Source of the DNA: Leadbetterella byssophila_A
GTDB lineage: Bacteria; Bacteroidota; Bacteroidia; Cytophagales; Spirosomataceae
DNA: 64,000 nt
Assembly: GCA_040394735.1 (NCBI GenBank)
Contig: JBEBRR010000004.1
Span: forward strand, 1-64,000
Direction of reading: 5' to 3'
Made by a program: the position numbers and the translations under genes. Under the pieces are notes generated by a model. It ran no database searches and was not told the DNA's origin. It saw only the letters and a program-made list of their open reading frames with translations. Shown here one piece after another: positions 60,701 through 64,000 of the stretch (position 1 is its first letter; each line of letters starts with the position of its first letter).

Positions 60701-63700
60701 GGTTTTTATCCGTATCCACCGTTTTGTTGAGAAAAACAGGCTGTTTTCCCTGTGTATTGCATTGATTTACCTGGGGCTGACAGGTTTCCTGTTCACCCGG
60801 CTCAGGTTTGAGGAAGATATCACGCGGCTGATTCCCAGGAGTGAGTCGTCTGACAGGGCTACCCGGGTACTTAACAGCCTGGAATTTGCCGATAAAATCA
60901 CTGTTCTCATCCATAGGGGAGAGGAAGGATCTACCGGCGACCTGACGGCCATGGCCGATGTTTTCCTTGACAGCCTGAGCACCTGTGAACCCTATATCCG
61001 CTCGGTACAGGGTCGACTTTCCGAAGATACTTTTGAGGAAGCCTTTGCATTTGTCCGTTCCCATTTACCGCTTTTCCTGGATTCAGCCGGTTACCAGGCA
61101 CTGGAAGCCGGGTTAGCACCGGACAGCCTACGACAAACGGTGCAGGAGAACTACCGGACCTTAACCTCGCCATCGGCTTTTATTTCCGCGAAAATGGTGA
61201 TGGAAGATCCGCTGGGAATGACTTTTCAGGGCTTACGGAAACTACAGGATCTGAGTGCGGGAGAAGAATTTATTACGGAGGACGGGTACGTGCTGACTCC
61301 CGACCGCCGGAATCTCCTTCTCTTCATCAACCCGGTACTGGCAGGGAACGAGACCGAAAAGAATACGCTTTTTGCAGAACAGTTATACCGGATACAGGCG
61401 CACCTTAACCGGGAGTTTAAAGGTAAAAGCGTGCTTGAGTATCATGGCGCGGCTCTCATTGCCGTGGCCAACGCCCGGCAGATCAAGCAGGATATTGTGA
61501 CCACCACTGCGGTGGCGCTTACGGTGCTGATGCTCATCATTATGCTGTATTACCGGCGTTTTTATATCCCGGTGCTGCTTTTTATCCCCACCGTATTCGG
61601 CGTACTGCTGGCTACCACCGCACTGTATTTCCTTAAAGACACCATTTCGGCCATTTCACTGAGTATAGGGGCCATCCTGCTGGGGGTGACCATTGACTAT
61701 GCCCTCCATATTCTGACACACTATAAGCATAACAGCGATGTGGAAACGCTGTACCGCGACATCACCCGGCCGCTGGTGATGAGCAGCACCACTACGGCCG
61801 TGGCCTTCCTCTGCCTCCTGTTTGTACATTCGGAAGCCCTGCGCGACCTGGGTATTTTTGCTGCTGTGGCCGTGATAGCTTCGGCCTTGTTTTCACTGGT
61901 TATTATTCCGCATTTATACCGGCCCGGAAAGTTGTCATTAGAGGCTTCAGTGTCTGCCGGGGGAAAAAAGAACCTTCTCGACCGGCTCTCTGCCTACCCG
62001 TTTGAAAGGAGCCGTTTTCTGATCCTGATATGCCTGGCTGCCATTGGGGTGAGCATCTTTACCTATAAAAAAGTAGGTTTCAATGAAGATATTTCCCGGT
62101 TAAACTATGTGCCCGATGACATCCGGCAGACAGAAAAAAAGCTGGAGGAGTCCACGCACCTCACTTCCAAGTCGCTCTATCTGGTGAACTATGCAGGCGA
62201 CCTGGATTCGGCGCTCGACAGGAGCCGGGTGCTGGCTGCAGAGCTCTGGAAAGCCAAAGAGGCCGGTCTGATCCTGGATTTCAGCTCACCGGGCGACCTT
62301 CTCCTTTCACAGGCTGCCCAACGGTATAAAATAGAGGAATGGAACCGGTTCTGGACACCCGGGAAAAAAGCCCGTGTGGAACAGGTAATGGCGTCAGAAG
62401 GACAGAAAGCAGGGTTTACGGCTGATGCCTATCAATCTTTTTTTGAATTGCTGGGTCATGATTTTCAGCCGGAAGATCACCGGGCCTTCCTGGACTTTGA
62501 AGCTCTATCGATGCAGGATTTTGTCAGTGAGAAAGAAGGCCTCTACAGCATAACCACGCTGGTAAAGACCGATGAAAGCCGGCGGGAAGAGATACTTGAA
62601 CGCTTTAAGAACGAGCCGTCTCTGCTGGTGATTGACCGCCAGCAGTTGAATGAGACATTCCTGGGCAATCTTAAAAATGATTTTAACCGGCTGGTTAATC
62701 TCTCCTTCCTGGCTGTTCTCCTGATCCTTTTTGTGTTTTTCCGGCGGGTGGAACTGGTGCTGATCAGCGCTATTCCCATTGGACTTACAGGGCTGGTGAC
62801 AGCAGGAGTTATGGGTCTCCTGGGCATTGATCTGAATATTTTCAGTACCATCGTTTGTACGCTGGTGTTTGGTCACGGAGTGGACTTCAGCATTTTCATG
62901 ACTTCTGCCCTGCAGAAAGAGTACACCTATGGCAAAGATGAGATGCCTCTTTACCGGACGTCCGTATTGCTGGCCGTGCTGACCACCATACTGGCTATTG
63001 GCGCCCTTATCTTTGCGGAGCACCCGGCATTGAGATCTATCTCTGCCGTTTCGCTGGCGGGAGTATTTACCGCGGTGCTCATCACTTTTGTTTTTTATCC
63101 GCTGCTTTTCAGGGCATTGGTGTCCTGGAGGCCTGATCACGGGAAGCCGCCGGCCCGGCTTCTTACCCTGATCACTTCCGTGCTATCATTCTCTTATTAT
63201 GGCCTGGGCGGGCTCTTCTTCTCGTTTCTAAGCACGCTGGCATCGTTCTGGCCCGGTAACCCGGAAAAGCTGAAAAACGGTCTCCGCCGCTTTATGGCCG
63301 TTTTCATGAAGACCGTACTGGACAGCAGTATCCATCTCAGGAAAACCCGAATTATTAATACAAGGGGAGAAGACTTCCGGAAACCGGCGGTGATCATTGC
63401 CAATCACAGCTCTTTCCTGGATATCCTTACCATGGGTATGCTGCATTCCAAAACGGTGTTCCTGGTGAGCGACTGGGTTTATAACAGTCCTATTTTCGGA
63501 AAAGGAGTGCGTTTTTTAGGGTTTTATCCGGTTTCAAAAGGCCTGGAAGGCGGCATGGAACAGTTACGGGAGAAAATAAAAGAGGGCTATTCGGTGATGG
63601 TGTTTCCTGAAGGGACACGGTCAAGGGATAACCGGATCCGGCGTTTTCACAAAGGGGCTTTCTTCCTGGCGGAACGTTTCGGAATGGACATTCTGCCTAT

Positions 63701-64000
63701 TGTGATCCACGGTGGTGCGGATGTTTTTTCCAAGGGGGATTTTTTGATACGAAACTATCGCATTACACTGAAATTCCTGGAAAGGATCACCCCGGGAAAT
63801 GCCGCATTCGGCGAAGGTTACCGGGAAAGAACCAAAAATATCAGCCGGTATTTTAAAGAAGAGTATGATCGCCTGAGAAGAGAGCTGGAAGGGCCGGATT
63901 ATTTTCGGGAGATTCTGATGGAAAACTACCTGTATAAGGAGGAAGGTGTACGGGAAGCGGTAAAAGCAGGCCTTGGAAAGAAAGAAAAGCAGTTCTTTGA
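60693..64000 (+). CDS. MMPL/RND exporter fused to PlsC-type acyltransferase (3' end outside window)
   Basis: 1102 codons are visible and the frame is open at the edge. Residues about 1-860 are an RND/MMPL-type lipid exporter with two six-helix halves: first SIGAILLGVTIDYALHILTH (the typical Gly-Asp-Tyr channel motif), second FSTIVCTLVFGHGVDFSIFM, each with a large periplasmic loop. From about 890 a PlsC-type acyltransferase follows: IIANHSSFLDILTMG (HX4D, His near 904), FYPVSKGLEGGMEQL, MVFPEGTRSRDN and ILPIVIHGGADVFSKG. Both motifs look active. Fusion lets one protein acylate and export a lipid; here the cargo is probably the flexirubin. Overlaps the GT2 gene by 8 nt. The remaining cluster genes are probably to the right. 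Confidence 0.88.
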   Translation, partial: MHKVFIRIHRFVEKNRLFSLCIALIYLGLTGFLFTRLRFEEDITRLIPRSESSDRATRVLNSLEFADKITVLIHRGEEGSTGDLTAMADVFLDSLSTCEPYIRSVQGRLSEDTFEEAFAFVRSHLPLFLDSAGYQALEAGLAPDSLRQTVQENYRTLTSPSAFISAKMVMEDPLGMTFQGLRKLQDLSAGEEFITEDGYVLTPDRRNLLLFINPVLAGNETEKNTLFAEQLYRIQAHLNREFKGKSVLEYHGAALIAVANARQIKQDIVTTTAVALTVLMLIIMLYYRRFYIPVLLFIPTVFGVLLATTALYFLKDTISAISLSIGAILLGVTIDYALHILTHYKHNSDVETLYRDITRPLVMSSTTTAVAFLCLLFVHSEALRDLGIFAAVAVIASALFSLVIIPHLYRPGKLSLEASVSAGGKKNLLDRLSAYPFERSRFLILICLAAIGVSIFTYKKVGFNEDISRLNYVPDDIRQTEKKLEESTHLTSKSLYLVNYAGDLDSALDRSRVLAAELWKAKEAGLILDFSSPGDLLLSQAAQRYKIEEWNRFWTPGKKARVEQVMASEGQKAGFTADAYQSFFELLGHDFQPEDHRAFLDFEALSMQDFVSEKEGLYSITTLVKTDESRREEILERFKNEPSLLVIDRQQLNETFLGNLKNDFNRLVNLSFLAVLLILFVFFRRVELVLISAIPIGLTGLVTAGVMGLLGIDLNIFSTIVCTLVFGHGVDFSIFMTSALQKEYTYGKDEMPLYRTSVLLAVLTTILAIGALIFAEHPALRSISAVSLAGVFTAVLITFVFYPLLFRALVSWRPDHGKPPARLLTLITSVLSFSYYGLGGLFFSFLSTLASFWPGNPEKLKNGLRRFMAVFMKTVLDSSIHLRKTRIINTRGEDFRKPAVIIANHSSFLDILTMGMLHSKTVFLVSDWVYNSPIFGKGVRFLGFYPVSKGLEGGMEQLREKIKEGYSVMVFPEGTRSRDNRIRRFHKGAFFLAERFGMDILPIVIHGGADVFSKGDFLIRNYRITLKFLERITPGNAAFGEGYRERTKNISRYFKEEYDRLRRELEGPDYFREILMENYLYKEEGVREAVKAGLGKKEKQFF

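Noticed and set aside
1..64000. tRNA, rRNA, CRISPR arrays, insertion sequences, prophage
   Set aside because: No cloverleaf with conserved GGTTCGAATCC, no rRNA core sequences, no regularly spaced repeats, no transposase or phage genes were seen in either strand.

Overview
The window is bacterial, and everything points to a member of the Bacteroidota that makes flexirubin-type pigments (Cytophagia or Chitinophagia are the best guesses; the sequence does not settle the order). The evidence is the promoter style (TAnnTTTG -7 boxes, few Shine-Dalgarno sites), many SusD/OmpA/TANFOR-style envelope proteins, a PorE-like OmpA protein, the carboxynorspermidine polyamine enzyme, and a large dialkylresorcinol/aryl-polyene gene cluster. 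Base composition is close to half G+C by eye. No rRNA, tRNA, CRISPR array, transposase or phage gene was found.

Left arm (1-11.7 kb, minus strand): a five-gene envelope locus. It reads outer-membrane barrel, a 2068-residue TANFOR-type surface protein, a fibronectin-III repeat protein, an unknown secreted protein, and a fibronectin-like lipoprotein that leaves the window. Two of these genes (starts at 11665 and 1653) carry almost the same promoter: a 27-bp box matching at 25 positions and, exactly 20 nt further on, an identical CAACTTTG. The locus is therefore probably two co-regulated transcripts. This shared control module plus the giant protein is the best candidate here for an undescribed system.

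Middle (11.8-41.9 kb): a decayed frame next to a bidirectional terminator; a BtuB-like TonB receptor under a cobalamin riboswitch; carboxynorspermidine dehydrogenase; a barrel protein convergent with a PDZ-aspartyl protease; rlmN; a PiT phosphate transporter; a perfect 52-bp palindrome between pit and topoisomerase IV subunit A; an RRM protein; a PorE-like OmpA protein; a collagen-repeat lipoprotein; a VOC protein; an amidohydrolase; uvrA divergent from a HAD phosphatase/RsmI-like methylase pair; a lipoprotein; pfkA; a TlpA-like thioredoxin; aroQ; a small HExxH protein; isoaspartyl peptidase; a membrane EEP-family protein; a PorT-like barrel; and radA. Several intergenic gaps hold REP-like inverted repeats.

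Right arm (42.1-64 kb, plus strand): a flexirubin-type (aryl polyene-dialkylresorcinol) cluster with tight ATGA-type overlaps. Order: DarA, DarB, two hotdog dehydratases, a small unknown protein, a BtrH-like acyltransferase, an ABC ATPase and permease, a thioesterase; then an inserted opposite-strand pair (barrel protein and a clan-G-like glycoside hydrolase); then ketosynthase, truncated ketosynthase-like protein, acyl carrier protein, ketosynthase, cysteine-less chain-length-factor-like protein, polysaccharide deacetylase, LolA-like carrier, two tandem paralogous barrels, a FabZ/ApeI-like dehydratase, a small periplasmic protein, a GT2-DUF2062 protein, and an MMPL exporter fused to a PlsC acyltransferase that runs off the right edge. 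In this reading the ketosynthases, ACP and dehydratases build the polyene and the dialkylresorcinol, DarB/DarA close the resorcinol ring, the BtrH-like protein and acyltransferase handle ester transfer, and LolA/MMPL/ABC proteins place the pigment in the outer membrane. Ketoreductase, tyrosine ammonia-lyase and the aryl ligase were not found and may lie beyond the right edge.
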